From CAYMRL01 sp964473205 (lineage in GTDB: Bacteria > Deinococcota > Deinococci > Deinococcales > Trueperaceae), in the NCBI GenBank assembly GCA_964473205.1, contig CAYYOK010000004.1, forward strand, positions 1 to 64,000: DNA of 64,000 bases, given 5' to 3'. The notes beneath the pieces were generated by a model, which saw only the letters and a list, made by a program, of their open reading frames with translations, was not told where the DNA came from and searched no databases. The translations under genes were made by a program, and so were the position numbers. Numbering within the stretch: position 1 is the first letter of the stretch; the number at the start of each line of letters is the position of its first letter. Of the stretch, positions 17,330 through 26,394 are shown piece by piece.

Positions 17330-17695
17330 CTAGATGTTGAAGCCGAACATCCTCATCTGCTTCTTGCCGTCCTCGGTCATCTTCTGCGGGCTCCACGGGG
17401 GCGACCACACGAAGTCGACCGTCACGGACGTGACCCCCTCGACCTTCATCACCGCCAGCTCGGCGTCGGTCTGGATCAGGTCCTGCACCGGGCAGCCCAT
17501 GCTCGTCAGGGTCATGTCGATGCCGACCTGGCCGGCGTCGTCGACGCGGACCTCGTAGACCAAGCCGAGGTCGACGACGTTGACCGGGATCTCGGGGTCC
17601 TTCACGATCTTCAGCGCCTCCAAGATCTCCAGGCGCAGCCGTTCCTTCTCCTCAGCTAGGGCCCCGCGCTCGTCGACGGGAGTGACGTCGGTCAT
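17330..17695 (-). CDS. MIP18/SufT-family (DUF59) metal-sulfur cluster assembly protein
   Basis: The 121-aa protein has the DUF59 core: VKDPEIPVNVVDLGLVYEV followed by the TLTSMGCPV loop with the conserved Cys. A C-terminal extension (FVWSPPWSPQKMTEDGKKQM) resembles the PaaD/SufT group. SufT proteins help mature Fe-S proteins; PaaD helps assemble a phenylacetyl-CoA monooxygenase, but no paa genes are present. The ATG lies 7 nt after TTAGCT (minus strand, 17703-17708), a leaderless arrangement identical to that of rodA just upstream. Confidence 0.87.
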   Translation of the reverse strand: MTDVTPVDERGALAEEKERLRLEILEALKIVKDPEIPVNVVDLGLVYEVRVDDAGQVGIDMTLTSMGCPVQDLIQTDAELAVMKVEGVTSVTVDFVWSPPWSPQKMTEDGKKQMRMFGFNI

Positions 17696-17761
17696 GCGTC
17701 CAAGCTAACAGACTCCGGGGGCGGGCGAGGTGCCGGCTTGGACCAAGCGTCCGGAATGCGC

Positions 17762-18823
17762 TCACCACTGGGCGTAGCGGTCGCGGTGGACGGTGAACGC
17801 CAGACCGAGCGCCAGCAGCGTCGATACCAGGCTCGTGCCGCCGTAAGACACCATCGGCAAGGTGATGCCCGTGACGGGCGCCAGCCCCAGCGTCACGCCG
17901 ATGTTGACGAGCACCTGGAACGACAGCAGCACGACGACCCCGACGATGATCAGCTGGTCGCGCTCCGAATGGCACTCCGACGCCATCGCGATCAGCCGCC
18001 AGAACAGCAGCCCGTAGAGCAGCAGCAACGCCACCGAGGCGACGAAGCCGCCCTCCTCCGCCAGCACCGGGTAGATGAAGTCGGTCTGGCGGTAGGGGAT
18101 GAAGCCGAGCTGCGACTGCGTGCCCTGCATGTAGCCCTTGCCAAGCAGGCCGCCCGAGCCCACGGCGATCGTCGACTGGATCACCTGGTAGCCGCTGCCC
18201 TTGGGGTCGGCGGCGGGGTCGAGGAACGACACGAGCCTGTCGACCTGATGCGCCTCGAGGTTGGGCAGCAGCACGGTCGGGACCGCCACGGCCGCCAGCG
18301 CCACGATCAGGGCGAGCTGCCTCAGCGGGATGCCGCGCACGAGCGCAACGCCGGCGCCGATGGCCGCCAGCACCAGGGCGCTGCCGAGGTCAGGCTCGAG
18401 GAAGACGAGGCCGACGGGCGGCAGCACCAGCGCGCCCAGCCTCAGGTAGTCGGGGATCCGGCGGATGGGGCGGTCGGCCAGCATGGAGGCCAGGGCGAGG
18501 ATCAGCGCCAGCTTCGCCAGCTCCGACGGCTGGAAGCCGGGCAGCGGTCCTAGGTACAGCCACGACCGGGCGCCGTTGACGACGGTGCCCATCACGCGGG
18601 TGACAAGAAGCAGGGCGATGCTCGCCAGGTACAGGTAGGGAACGGCGAGAACCACGCGGCGCTTGCCCACCCACACCAGCAGCCCGCACGCGACGAGGCC
18701 GGCGGCGAGGAAGACGAGCTGACGGGTGAACTCGTCGGAGGGAGCGGCGCTGCGCAGGGTGGCCAGGCCGACCGCGAGGATCAGCGCGGCGACGATAGGC
18801 AGGCTGAAATCGTGCCGTCCCAC
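17762..18823 (-). CDS. rodA: Rod-shape SEDS glycosyltransferase RodA
   Basis: This is a 353-aa SEDS-family protein with about ten membrane helices. Conserved segments are GARSWLYLGPLPGFQPSE, FLEPDLGSALV (with the catalytic-type Asp), GSGGLLGKGYMQGTQSQ and, near the C-terminus, GITLPMVSYGGTS. RodA polymerises peptidoglycan glycan strands with a class B PBP during elongation; no PBP2 gene lies here. The GTG is preceded by TTAGCT (18831-18836) with 7-nt spacing. FtsW is the alternative; the N-terminal residues and length favour RodA. Confidence 0.88.
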   Translation of the reverse strand: MGRHDFSLPIVAALILAVGLATLRSAAPSDEFTRQLVFLAAGLVACGLLVWVGKRRVVLAVPYLYLASIALLLVTRVMGTVVNGARSWLYLGPLPGFQPSELAKLALILALASMLADRPIRRIPDYLRLGALVLPPVGLVFLEPDLGSALVLAAIGAGVALVRGIPLRQLALIVALAAVAVPTVLLPNLEAHQVDRLVSFLDPAADPKGSGYQVIQSTIAVGSGGLLGKGYMQGTQSQLGFIPYRQTDFIYPVLAEEGGFVASVALLLLYGLLFWRLIAMASECHSERDQLIIVGVVVLLSFQVLVNIGVTLGLAPVTGITLPMVSYGGTSLVSTLLALGLAFTVHRDRYAQW

Positions 18824-18867
18824 GAGCCCAAGCTAACAGATGGAAACGGATGGAGCGGCCGGCGAGG

Positions 18868-20643
18868 TCAGCCGGCCGAGGCCCGACGGAGGCGCCGGGG
18901 GTAGCCGCTGAACACGAGCCATTCGGCCATCAGCAGCAGCAGGGCGAGACCCAGCAGCGCGAGGGCCAGCGGGCTGGGCGGAGACCCCGCCTCCCGCGCG
19001 CGCCGGGCGCGCTCCTCGTCGGCGTCGTCGATCTCTACTGCGCCGGAAGTCGGGGGGGCCGGTTGGGTCGGGCTCAGTAGCCCCGCCACCGGCGCGGTCT
19101 CGAGCCGCGACTCGGCGGCCGACAGCAGCGAGGCGACGACGCCCATCTCGCCCGCCACACCTCCGACCTCGCTGGAGACGCGGAAGACGCCGGGGCTCAG
19201 GACGACGCGCGCCTCGCTCGCATCCGACCTCGCGCCGCTCTGCCCGAGCTCCGGCCCCGGCAGGGCCTCGCCCAGGCGGACGCTGGCCGTCGTGTGGACC
19301 GCGGCCACGACGTTGGCGATGAGGGTCGGGAACGCCGAGCGCAGCACCAGGTCGCTCTGGCTGGGGTGGAAGGCGGCCTGCACCTGCCAGGCGCCGTCGA
19401 CCTGACGCGCCCTCAGCACCGGCTCGAGCTCCGAGGTGCGCGCCAGCACCTGCCAGCCGCTCTCCTCGGTCCAGGCGCTCTCGACGGGTCCGAGCCCCAC
19501 GACCAGGTCGCGGAGGTCGACGAAGCGGGTCAGCGGATGCGCCCTGTCCCAGTCGCGCACGATCGCGAACCTCGGCTGCGCGGCCGGCGGCGCGAAGAGC
19601 AGGTGCGCTCCGGGAAGCAGCCCTTCGGCGTCGGCGCTGCGCAGCACGCGCAGGTCGGCGCTGAGGAGCCTCGCTCCGACGCTGTAGCTGGCCTCGGCGT
19701 TGGGAACGGCGGTGAGGGCTCTGACCAGCGGCCCGTAGGTGTCGTCGCTGATGACCCTGACGCTCTCGGCGCCGGCGTAGGCGACGTCGTCGAGCGCCAA
19801 GGCGTCGCCGGGCGGCGGGTCGATGCGCGCCTCGAGGATGCCTCTCACGTCGTCGAGAGGGAAGGTGATGCTGCCGGCGCCCGTCACCGGCACGAGCACG
19901 GTGCCGGAGGCGAGCGGCGCGCCGTCTTGCGACAGCGTCACCCGCACCTCGAACGGCCGGCCCCCGCTGCCGACTATCCCGACGTAGACCTGGCCGATGC
20001 CGATGTCGAGCGCGCTGATGCCGGCGTTGATCACGCTCTCGCCGACGCGGTGCAGGGTCGAGAGGCCCAGCATCAGCTCCTGGTCGGTGATGACGTGGAC
20101 CTCGGCGCCAGGGAGGAGCGCGGCGGCCAGGTCGAGAGCGCGCGAGACGTCGGCGCTGGCGTCGCCAGCCGCGAGCTCACTCAGGGCGGCCGCGCGCTGG
20201 TTCGCGTCGGCGTCTAGTGGCACCAACAGGGTCGGCTCGAGCCCCGCGCGGATCAGCGCGACGCGGCCGGCGCCGGTCAGCAGGCGCCTGGCGATGCCGG
20301 CCGCCTCGTCGATGCGCTTAGCGCCGTCCAGGGCGGAGCCGACACGGGCCGCCATGCTGGCGGAGGCGTCGATGATGACGACGCGTGGCGGCGGCTCGTT
20401 CTCGCCCAGGAACGGGCGCGCCAACGCCAGCGCCGCCAGCGCGGCGAACGCAAGCTGCAAGACCAGCAACCAGGTCGGCGAGAAGCGCCTGCGCCTGACG
20501 ACGGCCTGCTGAGCACGCCGCCACAGGTACAGCGCCGCGACCTCCTGCCGCCGCCGCCGCGTCCTCAGGTAGTGCAGCAGCACGACCAGCGGCAGGGCGG
20601 CCAGGAGCCACAAGAACTGCGGGGCGGCGAAGCCTAGTTCCAC
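18868..20643 (-). CDS. BatA/VWA-domain membrane protein
   Basis: The 591-aa protein opens with two hydrophobic helices of the BatA N-terminal region (FLWLLAALPLVVLLHYLRTRR; then the stretch after FSPTWLL). A von Willebrand A domain with a MIDAS-like DASASM follows (about 91-96). The long middle is beta-rich and looks extracytoplasmic. A last membrane helix lies near the C-terminus (LALLGLALLLLMAEWLVF). Such proteins usually accompany a MoxR ATPase and DUF58 protein, neither of which is adjacent. The role is likely in envelope protein assembly or stress; the exact function is unknown. Confidence 0.8.
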   Translation of the reverse strand: MELGFAAPQFLWLLAALPLVVLLHYLRTRRRRQEVAALYLWRRAQQAVVRRRRFSPTWLLVLQLAFAALAALALARPFLGENEPPPRVVIIDASASMAARVGSALDGAKRIDEAAGIARRLLTGAGRVALIRAGLEPTLLVPLDADANQRAAALSELAAGDASADVSRALDLAAALLPGAEVHVITDQELMLGLSTLHRVGESVINAGISALDIGIGQVYVGIVGSGGRPFEVRVTLSQDGAPLASGTVLVPVTGAGSITFPLDDVRGILEARIDPPPGDALALDDVAYAGAESVRVISDDTYGPLVRALTAVPNAEASYSVGARLLSADLRVLRSADAEGLLPGAHLLFAPPAAQPRFAIVRDWDRAHPLTRFVDLRDLVVGLGPVESAWTEESGWQVLARTSELEPVLRARQVDGAWQVQAAFHPSQSDLVLRSAFPTLIANVVAAVHTTASVRLGEALPGPELGQSGARSDASEARVVLSPGVFRVSSEVGGVAGEMGVVASLLSAAESRLETAPVAGLLSPTQPAPPTSGAVEIDDADEERARRAREAGSPPSPLALALLGLALLLLMAEWLVFSGYPRRLRRASAG

Positions 20644-20730
20644 GCTCTCGACTCTAGCCCGCGCCGCGCCTGGCGCGGACCTCGCCCGCTGCGGCGCAGG
20701 CGTACACCGCGGCCGCAGCCGCGCTCAGGC

Positions 20731-22380
20731 TCACACCTGGAACACGCCGAGCTTGAGCTCCTCGCGCTCGGCGTTGCAGGCGCAGGCTTCGAGCGCCCGG
20801 ATCAGGCGCGCGCGCAGCTCGCCGGGGAGGACGACCTCGTCGACCCACAGCCGCGCGGCGGCGTAGCGGATGTCGAGAGCCCGCTCGTAGTCGGCGGTGA
20901 TCTGCTGATGCAGCGCGACGAGCGTCTCGTCGTCCGGCTCGAGGCCCGCGCGCTTGAGCTGCGCGACCTGGATGTCCAGCACGGTCTTGGCGGCCTGCTG
21001 GCCGCCCATGACGCTGAACCTGGCGCTGGGCAGCGCGAAGATGAAGCGCGGGGCGTAGGCCTTGCCGCTCATCGCGTAGTGGCCGGCGCCGTAGGAGCCG
21101 CCGAGGATGACGCTGATGCGCGGCACGACGCTGTTCGAGACGGCGTTGACCAGCTTGGCGCCGCGCCGGATGATGCCCTGCTGCTCGCTGTCGCGGCCGA
21201 CCATGAAGCCGTTGACGTCGTGCAGGAAGACGATCGGCACGCCGGCCTGATTGCAGTTCAGCACGAAGCGCGCGGCCTTGTCGGCCGCCTCGGCGTAGAT
21301 GACGCCGCCGACCTCGATCTTCCCCGGTCTCTTGACCACGCTCTTCTGGTTCGCGACCACGCCCACCGGGTAACCGCCCAGACGTCCTAGGCCGGTGATC
21401 AGCGTCGCGCCGTAGTCGGGCTTGAACTCGTCGAAGCCGGAGCCGTCCAAGAGTCGGGCGAGCACCTCGCGGGTCTCGTAGGGGCGCGTGCCGCCCGTGG
21501 CGGGCAGCAGGTCTTCCAGCTCGCCCTCGGGCTTGGCCGGTGACACGCTCTCTCCTCGCCCCACCGCCCAGGCCGCCAGCGCGGGAGCCGCGTAGCTCGC
21601 TGCGAGGCGCCGCAGGCGCTCGATCGCGCTGGGGTCGTCGGGCTCGCGGAAGTCGACGGTGCCGGAGATCTCGGCGTGCATGCGAGCGCCGCCGAGCTCC
21701 TCGCTGCCGACCTCCTGGCCGATGGCGGCCTTGACCAGCGCCGGTGCCGCCAGGTAGAGGCCCGAGCCGTCGGTCATCACCAGCGCGTCGCACATCACCG
21801 GCAGGTAGGCGCCGCCGGCCACGCAGTTGCCCATGATCGCCGCGAGCTGGGGGATGCCGGCCGCGCTCATGCGCGCGTTGAGGTAGAAGACGCGCCCGAA
21901 GTCGTCCTGGTCCGGGAACACCTCGTCTTGCATCGGCAGGTAGACGCCGGCGGAGTCGACGAGGTAGATGGTCGGAAGGCGGTTCTCGTAGGCGATCGTC
22001 TGCGCGCGGATCACCTTCTTGGCGGTGATCGGGAAGAACGCCCCCGCCTTGACGGTGGCGTCGTTGGCGATGATCAGCCAGTCGCGGCCGTGCACGCGCC
22101 CCAGGCCGGTGACGACCCCGCCAGCAGGAGCGCCGCCCTCGTCCTGGTACATCTCCCAGCCGGCGAAGGCCATCAGCTCGTCGAAGGAAGTGCCTGCGTC
22201 GCAGAGCGCCGCGATGCGCTCGCGCGCGCCCATCCTGCCCTTGGCGTGCTGGCGCTCCAAGGCGCGCGCGCCGCCCCCGGCTGCGATCGTCTCGCGCTGG
22301 AGGCCCAACTGCTCGCCGACGTCACGCCAGGCCGACGCCTTGCCTCCGCTGGCTCCGCGCGAAACCGGTCCCTCGCTCAT
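20731..22380 (-). CDS. Acyl-CoA carboxylase carboxyltransferase subunit (MccB/PccB-like)
   Basis: This 549-aa protein has the two crotonase-like halves of a biotin-dependent carboxyltransferase. The N-half includes KGRMGARERIAALCD, the acyl-CoA-binding region DSAGVYLPMQDEVFPD and GNCVAGGAYLPVM. The C-half includes GYPVGVVANQ, LHDVNGFMVG, GGSYGAGHYAMSGKAY and GGQQAA. The DSAG(V)YLP and GGSYGAG patterns favour methylcrotonyl-CoA or a related branched acyl-CoA as substrate. No biotin carboxylase/BCCP subunit is adjacent, so it must come from elsewhere. The alternative is geranyl- or propionyl-CoA carboxylase. Confidence 0.87.
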   Translation of the reverse strand: MSEGPVSRGASGGKASAWRDVGEQLGLQRETIAAGGGARALERQHAKGRMGARERIAALCDAGTSFDELMAFAGWEMYQDEGGAPAGGVVTGLGRVHGRDWLIIANDATVKAGAFFPITAKKVIRAQTIAYENRLPTIYLVDSAGVYLPMQDEVFPDQDDFGRVFYLNARMSAAGIPQLAAIMGNCVAGGAYLPVMCDALVMTDGSGLYLAAPALVKAAIGQEVGSEELGGARMHAEISGTVDFREPDDPSAIERLRRLAASYAAPALAAWAVGRGESVSPAKPEGELEDLLPATGGTRPYETREVLARLLDGSGFDEFKPDYGATLITGLGRLGGYPVGVVANQKSVVKRPGKIEVGGVIYAEAADKAARFVLNCNQAGVPIVFLHDVNGFMVGRDSEQQGIIRRGAKLVNAVSNSVVPRISVILGGSYGAGHYAMSGKAYAPRFIFALPSARFSVMGGQQAAKTVLDIQVAQLKRAGLEPDDETLVALHQQITADYERALDIRYAAARLWVDEVVLPGELRARLIRALEACACNAEREELKLGVFQV

Positions 22381-22419
22381 GCCGCCCGTCAGGCCCTCAG
22401 CGGCGCGCCGGCGGTCGGC

Positions 22420-22725
22420 TCATCCGCAGGCGGTGCAGAGCACGACGAGGAGGCCGCCGCCAGCGTTCTCGATCGTCAGGGCGTCTCCGGCTTCGGCCAC
22501 CAGCAGCTTGCCCTTGCCGAGGCGCTCGGTCTGCCCGCTGCGACGGAAGAGGGCCTCGCCCTCCAACACCTGGTAGACGGCGTCGTTCACGGCCGGCTGC
22601 GCCTCGATCTGTCCGGCCTCGAAGCACAGCAGCTCACAGCGCAGCTCACCGGCCGCCGCCAGCTCCTTGCGCTGGACGCTCTCCAGCGAGAAGCGCCTGG
22701 CAGCGGAGATGTTGACTACGTTCAT
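22420..22725 (-). CDS. Small cupin-domain protein
   Basis: The 101-aa single-domain protein shows the beta-strand pattern of a small cupin, with YQVLEGEALFRR as motif-1-like core and VAEAGDALTIENAGGGLLVVL as the motif-2 region. The usual metal-binding histidines are mostly missing, so enzymatic activity is doubtful; a ligand-binding role is more likely. It lies 39 nt upstream of the carboxyltransferase gene on the same strand and probably shares its transcript. Confidence 0.75.
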   Translation of the reverse strand: MNVVNISAARRFSLESVQRKELAAAGELRCELLCFEAGQIEAQPAVNDAVYQVLEGEALFRRSGQTERLGKGKLLVAEAGDALTIENAGGGLLVVLCTACG

Positions 22726-23127
22726 GCTGGGATCCTCCCTGGAGTCGGCTGGCGGCCTAGCCGCCCACGAGTCGGTGTTGCGGTCTCGTCCAGCCTACAT
22801 CGCCGCGCGCGACGGCCGCCGTGGGCTGTCCCACGGGTCTAGCCGTTGGCGCACCGGCGAGAGAGCGCTCCAGGCTGTGGAAAAGTGGCCGGGCTTGACA
22901 AGCGTCCCGCGCCTCTGGTAATGCGGCCGATTTCACACGCATGCGAGAAATGCCGTCCAGGACGCACGCCCTTCGAGAGCGCCGGTGGGGACGGGGCTCT
23001 CGAGAAGCCTCTCTGCTTGTCCACATCGGTGTGGAGAACTGGCCGTTTCTGTGGATAACTCCGGGCATTGCGATGCCCACGGAACGTTCATGAAGCGGGC
23101 CGGGGCGCCGGACCGCCGAGGCCTGCC
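22726..23127. other. 402-nt non-coding gap with DnaA-box-like sites and hairpins
   Basis: No convincing coding frame is present. It contains a perfect DnaA box complement TGTGGATAA (23050-23058) and one-mismatch relatives TGTGGAGAA (23030-23038), TTGTCCACA (23017-23025) and TGTGGAAAA (22876-22884). It also holds hairpins: TCCACA/TGTGGA around TCGG, GAGAGC/GCTCTC, and GGGCAT/ATGCCC (23063-23078). A plus-strand TTGACA (22895-22900) has only a weak -10 (TAATGC) at 18 nt. It may be a DnaA-responsive site or a structured RNA. Confidence 0.5.
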
Positions 23128-23751
23128 TCAGGCGCCTCGCGCCGCGGCCACGAAGCCCGCGATCAGCTCCGCGGACTTGATCCCCGGCGCCGTCTCCACG
23201 CCGGTCGAGACGTCGACGGCGAACGGCTCCAGCGCGCGCACGGCAGCGCCGACGTTGGCGGCGTCGAGGCCGCCGGCCACGATCAGCCCCGGCCGGCCGG
23301 CCCAGGCACTGGCCGCCTCCCAGTCGAAGGGCACTCCCGAGCCCGGCACCTGGCCGTCGAGCATCAGCGCGTCGTGCTCGGCGCCCCGGTAAGCCTGCGG
23401 GCTGGTGAAGCTGGCGAACGCGAAGGCCCGGATCACCTTCACGCGCCGGCGCAGCGCGGCGGCGTACACCTCGCCCTCGGAGCCGTGCAGCTGCACCGCG
23501 TCGAGGCGCAGCCGGGCGATGGCCGCCTCGACCTCGGCGATGGGCGCGTCGACGAACACGCCGACCCGCGTGACGAACGGCGCCAGTGCGGCCACGACTG
23601 TCTCCGCCTGCTCGAGCGTGACGAGGCGGCGCGAGTGCGGCGCGAACATCAGGCCGACGGCGTCCACGCCGGCGTCCTGGGCCGCGGCGGCGTCCTCAGG
23701 GCGGGTGAGGCCGCAGACCTTGATCCTCAGATAGCGGCGACCCGGCGTCAC
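23128..23751 (-). CDS. trpF: Phosphoribosylanthranilate isomerase TrpF
   Basis: This is a 207-aa TIM-barrel enzyme of tryptophan biosynthesis (Amadori rearrangement of PRA to CdRP). The general base Cys is in KVCGLTRPEDA near the N-terminus, and the general acid Asp is in AVDVSTGVE. VQLHGSE and the phosphate-binding GGLDAANV are also present. It overlaps yraN by 4 nt at its start, so it is the last gene of the obgE-yqeK-LCP-rsfS-yraN run. It is separated from any other trp gene in this window. Confidence 0.93.
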   Translation of the reverse strand: MTPGRRYLRIKVCGLTRPEDAAAAQDAGVDAVGLMFAPHSRRLVTLEQAETVVAALAPFVTRVGVFVDAPIAEVEAAIARLRLDAVQLHGSEGEVYAAALRRRVKVIRAFAFASFTSPQAYRGAEHDALMLDGQVPGSGVPFDWEAASAWAGRPGLIVAGGLDAANVGAAVRALEPFAVDVSTGVETAPGIKSAELIAGFVAAARGA

Positions 23752-24155
23752 TCGATCTCCGGCAGGTGCCTGACGACGTGCCGCGACTCCGAGCCGTCGA
23801 CGAGCACGGCGTCGATGCGCGTGCGCGCGTCGGCGTCCCGCAGGCGGTAGGCCAGGTAGTGGCCGGCGACGAGCCTGATGGCAGCCAGCTTGCGGCTGCC
23901 GATGGCCTCGGCGGCGTCTCCATGCGCGCGGCTGGCGCGCTGCTTCACCTCGACGAACACCACGACGCCGTCACCAGGTCCGGCGGCCGGGGCCTCCATC
24001 ACCAGATCGATCTCGCCGCCGCGCAGCCGGTAGTTGGTCGCGAGGGTGCGCCAGCCCTGGGCCTCGAGGAAGTCCTGCGCGACCCGCTCGGCCCAGTGCC
24101 GGGGCGGCTCGGCGCTCAGTTCGGGACGACTTCGATCCTGGCCGCGTCCGCCCAT
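23748..24155 (-). CDS. YraN/UPF0102 endonuclease-like protein
   Basis: The 135-aa protein has the restriction-endonuclease-like core of UPF0102: AERVAQDFLEAQGWRTLATN, the acidic GGEIDLVM and VVFVEVKQR (D-ExK-type). The biochemical role of the family is unsettled; Holliday-junction resolvase similarity is often noted. Its 5' end overlaps rsfS by 40 nt; a start further in at the first Ala/Glu region cannot be excluded. It overlaps trpF by 4 nt. Confidence 0.88.
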   Translation of the reverse strand: MGGRGQDRSRPELSAEPPRHWAERVAQDFLEAQGWRTLATNYRLRGGEIDLVMEAPAAGPGDGVVVFVEVKQRASRAHGDAAEAIGSRKLAAIRLVAGHYLAYRLRDADARTRIDAVLVDGSESRHVVRHLPEIE

Positions 24156-24493
24156 AGACCCTCCAGGTCGTAGAAGCTCCGCGCGTCGGGGCTCATCAGG
24201 TGGACGATCACGTGGCCGTAGTCGAGCAGCACCCAGCGGTTCGAAGGCCCTTCGACTCCCTTGGGGTAGTGGCCCAGCGCCTTCATGCGCTCGCGCACCG
24301 AGCCCTCGAGGGCGTTGAGCTGGAGGCTCGACTCGCCCGAGGCGATGACGAAGTAGTCGAGGGACTCGGAGGCCGTCTGCAGGTCGAGCACGACGATGTC
24401 GACGGCGCGCTTGTCGTCGAGCGCGTCGACGATCGTCTGCAGCTCGACGGGGACGCCATCGACGGTGGTCGGCAGTGGTTGCGTGTCTGTCAC
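24116..24493 (-). CDS. rsfS: Ribosomal silencing factor RsfS
   Basis: This is a 125-aa RsfS/Iojap protein. It binds ribosomal protein L14 and blocks subunit joining under nutrient limitation. Family features are KRAVDIVVLDLQTASESLDYFVIASG, then RWVLLDYGHVIVHLMSPDAR and the aromatic FYDLEGLWADA at the C-terminus. It follows the LCP gene after 31 nt, as in many Gram-positive and Deinococcus genomes. Confidence 0.94.
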   Translation of the reverse strand: MTDTQPLPTTVDGVPVELQTIVDALDDKRAVDIVVLDLQTASESLDYFVIASGESSLQLNALEGSVRERMKALGHYPKGVEGPSNRWVLLDYGHVIVHLMSPDARSFYDLEGLWADAARIEVVPN

Positions 24494-24524
24494 TAGGCCT
24501 CCTGTGGGGCCGGGTCGCGGCGGG

Positions 24525-25826
24525 TCATGGCAGCTCCGAGGCGGCGATGACGCCGGGACCGAACGACGAGCGTTGCGCGGCGTCGGTGCCGAGCACCAGC
24601 TCTAGCTCGACGGCGCGGCGCTGGTACGGCTGGAAGCGATCGACCTGCTGCTTGCTGGCGTGGAGCAGGTCGGCGTAGTAGTCCGCGCCGTCCCAGGTGG
24701 CGAGCGTGGCGAGGATGCGGGTGCCGCTCGTGTCAGCCTCGGCGAACGAGCGCAGCATCACGCGCTCCTCCGGCACGCCCAGGGCGATGAGACGGTCTCG
24801 GTACCACTCGCCCAGGCCGGGTGTGCCGCTGCGGTCGGTGATGAGCAGGTCGAGCTCGGGCGCCTCGGTGAACTCCCTGGCTACCCCGCCGAAGGTGGTG
24901 GCCATGAACTCGTTGACGACCCGCGGGTCGTGGAGCACCACCGATCCTGCGCGGTTGTGCGCCTCCTCGACCGGCAGCGTCGCGGTGATCTTGAGCTCGA
25001 GGTTGCCGAGGCGCGAGGCCAGCTGCCTGACGAGAGCAGGGCTGATGTTGGTCTCGACGTCGGAGAGGAACGTGTCCACGAGGCTCGGCACCAGCGCCAC
25101 GGCGCGGACGTTGAGCTCCTTGAGGCGCTGCATCATCGCGTACGCCAGGCGCTTGACGTTGTCCAGGCGGTCGATGTCTCCGCGCAAGGTGTTGCGGTAG
25201 CGGATGAACTTGCTGGCGTCGACGCCGTCCATATGCGTCGGTCCGGGATCGAAGCGGATGTCGAGCCCGCCGACGACGTCCCTGTAGCGCATCTCGTACG
25301 GCACGACTATGTCGACGCCACCGAGGGCGTCCACGACGTTCTGGAAGATGTCGAGCTTGACGATGACGTAGTAGTCGATCGGGACGCCGAGCACGGTCTC
25401 GGCCCTGCGCCTCAGGCCCTCGGCGCCACCGAGGTTGTAGGCGGAGTTGATCCTGTAACCGAGGTCGTCGATCCACAGGTCTCTGGGCAGCGCCACGATG
25501 GCGATGTCGTCGCCCTGGATGTCGACGTAGAGGATCGTGTCCGTCTGAGTGCCGCCGGTGTGGAACACCTGGTTGATCGGCCGCCAGCCGACGATGTCGC
25601 CAGCCTGGTTGTAGATCGGGTCGGCGCCGTCGTTCGACGAGAAGATGTCACGCCCGGCCACGATCATGCTGACGTGGAAGTCGTCCTCCGAGAGCCCCAG
25701 CAGCTCGCGCTGGTCGCGACTGAGCGTGGCACGCTCGACGTCGCGGGAGAGCCAGTAGCCCGCCAGGCCCGCGACGGCGAGCAGCACGCCGAACAGGGCG
25801 ATCAGGCGCGAGTCACGGCGCGTCAT
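24525..25826 (-). CDS. LytR-CpsA-Psr (LCP) family cell-wall polymer ligase
   Basis: The 433-aa protein has an N-terminal signal anchor (LIALFGVLLAVAGLAGYWL). The LCP domain follows, with TDTILYVDI, LPRDLWIDDLGYRINSAYN and FIRYRNTLRGDIDRLDNVKR, which carry the conserved Asp and Arg residues that bind polyprenyl pyrophosphate. LCP enzymes attach anionic glycopolymers to peptidoglycan, relevant here because SLH proteins bind such polymers. A C-terminal LytR_C-like domain (about 325-420) is present. It overlaps yqeK by 14 nt and is upstream of rsfS. Confidence 0.9.
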   Translation of the reverse strand: MTRRDSRLIALFGVLLAVAGLAGYWLSRDVERATLSRDQRELLGLSEDDFHVSMIVAGRDIFSSNDGADPIYNQAGDIVGWRPINQVFHTGGTQTDTILYVDIQGDDIAIVALPRDLWIDDLGYRINSAYNLGGAEGLRRRAETVLGVPIDYYVIVKLDIFQNVVDALGGVDIVVPYEMRYRDVVGGLDIRFDPGPTHMDGVDASKFIRYRNTLRGDIDRLDNVKRLAYAMMQRLKELNVRAVALVPSLVDTFLSDVETNISPALVRQLASRLGNLELKITATLPVEEAHNRAGSVVLHDPRVVNEFMATTFGGVAREFTEAPELDLLITDRSGTPGLGEWYRDRLIALGVPEERVMLRSFAEADTSGTRILATLATWDGADYYADLLHASKQQVDRFQPYQRRAVELELVLGTDAAQRSSFGPGVIAASELP

Positions 25827-26394
25827 GCAGAGCCTCGTAAGCCTTCCTGGTCGTCGGGTGGACTGCGATCCCGGCGCCCTCGAGATAACTGACCTTGCTG
25901 GCGACCGCCTGCCGGTAAGCCGCCGCCAGATCGCGCATGGCCAGACGCCTGATGTCGGCGTTGACGCCGCGTGCCGGCTCGCTCACGTCCGCCACGTAGA
26001 CGGCCATGCCGACGCGGTCCGACGGATCGACGCCCCAGACGTGGCCCTCGATGGCGCCGAGAACGACCGGGTCGGTAAGGCCCCACGACCTGGCCAGCAC
26101 CACGGCGGCGCGCCCGTGCACGGCGAGTGGATGCTCCACCTCGACCTGGCATTCGGGGGGAGCCAGGCGCAACAGCTCGTCCTCCGGCAGGTCCCGGGCA
26201 GCGTCGTGAAGGATGCCGGCGACCGCGACCTGCTCGAGCTCCGCGGCACTGAAGCCGTTGGCGCGGCCGATCTCGAGAGCCAGCGCCGTCACGCGGTCGA
26301 TGTGCTGGAGCCGGTCCTCGGTCACGAGGCTCTTGACGCGCTGGCGCAAGCCCGCAGGGAGGGCTCGATCTTCGTGTGGTGCTGCAGCTACCAT
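25813..26394 (-). CDS. yqeK: YqeK-type HD-domain hydrolase (probable Ap4A hydrolase)
   Basis: This 193-aa HD-superfamily phosphohydrolase shows the metal ligands as HIDRVTALA, the HD pair in GILHDAARDLP and a late Asp in YVADVSEP. EHPLAVHGRAA and AIEGHVWG supply further His ligands. Family members cleave diadenosine tetraphosphate to ADP. The conserved order obgE-yqeK-LCP-rsfS supports the assignment. Start codon: GTG/ATG near 26394; the residues before LPAGLRQRVK are not conserved. Confidence 0.88.
   Translation of the reverse strand: MVAAAPHEDRALPAGLRQRVKSLVTEDRLQHIDRVTALALEIGRANGFSAAELEQVAVAGILHDAARDLPEDELLRLAPPECQVEVEHPLAVHGRAAVVLARSWGLTDPVVLGAIEGHVWGVDPSDRVGMAVYVADVSEPARGVNADIRRLAMRDLAAAYRQAVASKVSYLEGAGIAVHPTTRKAYEALHDAP

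Noticed and set aside
22895..22923. Plus-strand promoter TTGACA with GTAATG
   Set aside because: The -10 is poor and no plus-strand gene follows; kept only as a remark in the gap entry.
22726..23127. Chromosomal replication origin
   Set aside because: DnaA-like boxes are present but dnaA/dnaN and an AT-rich unwinding element are not.
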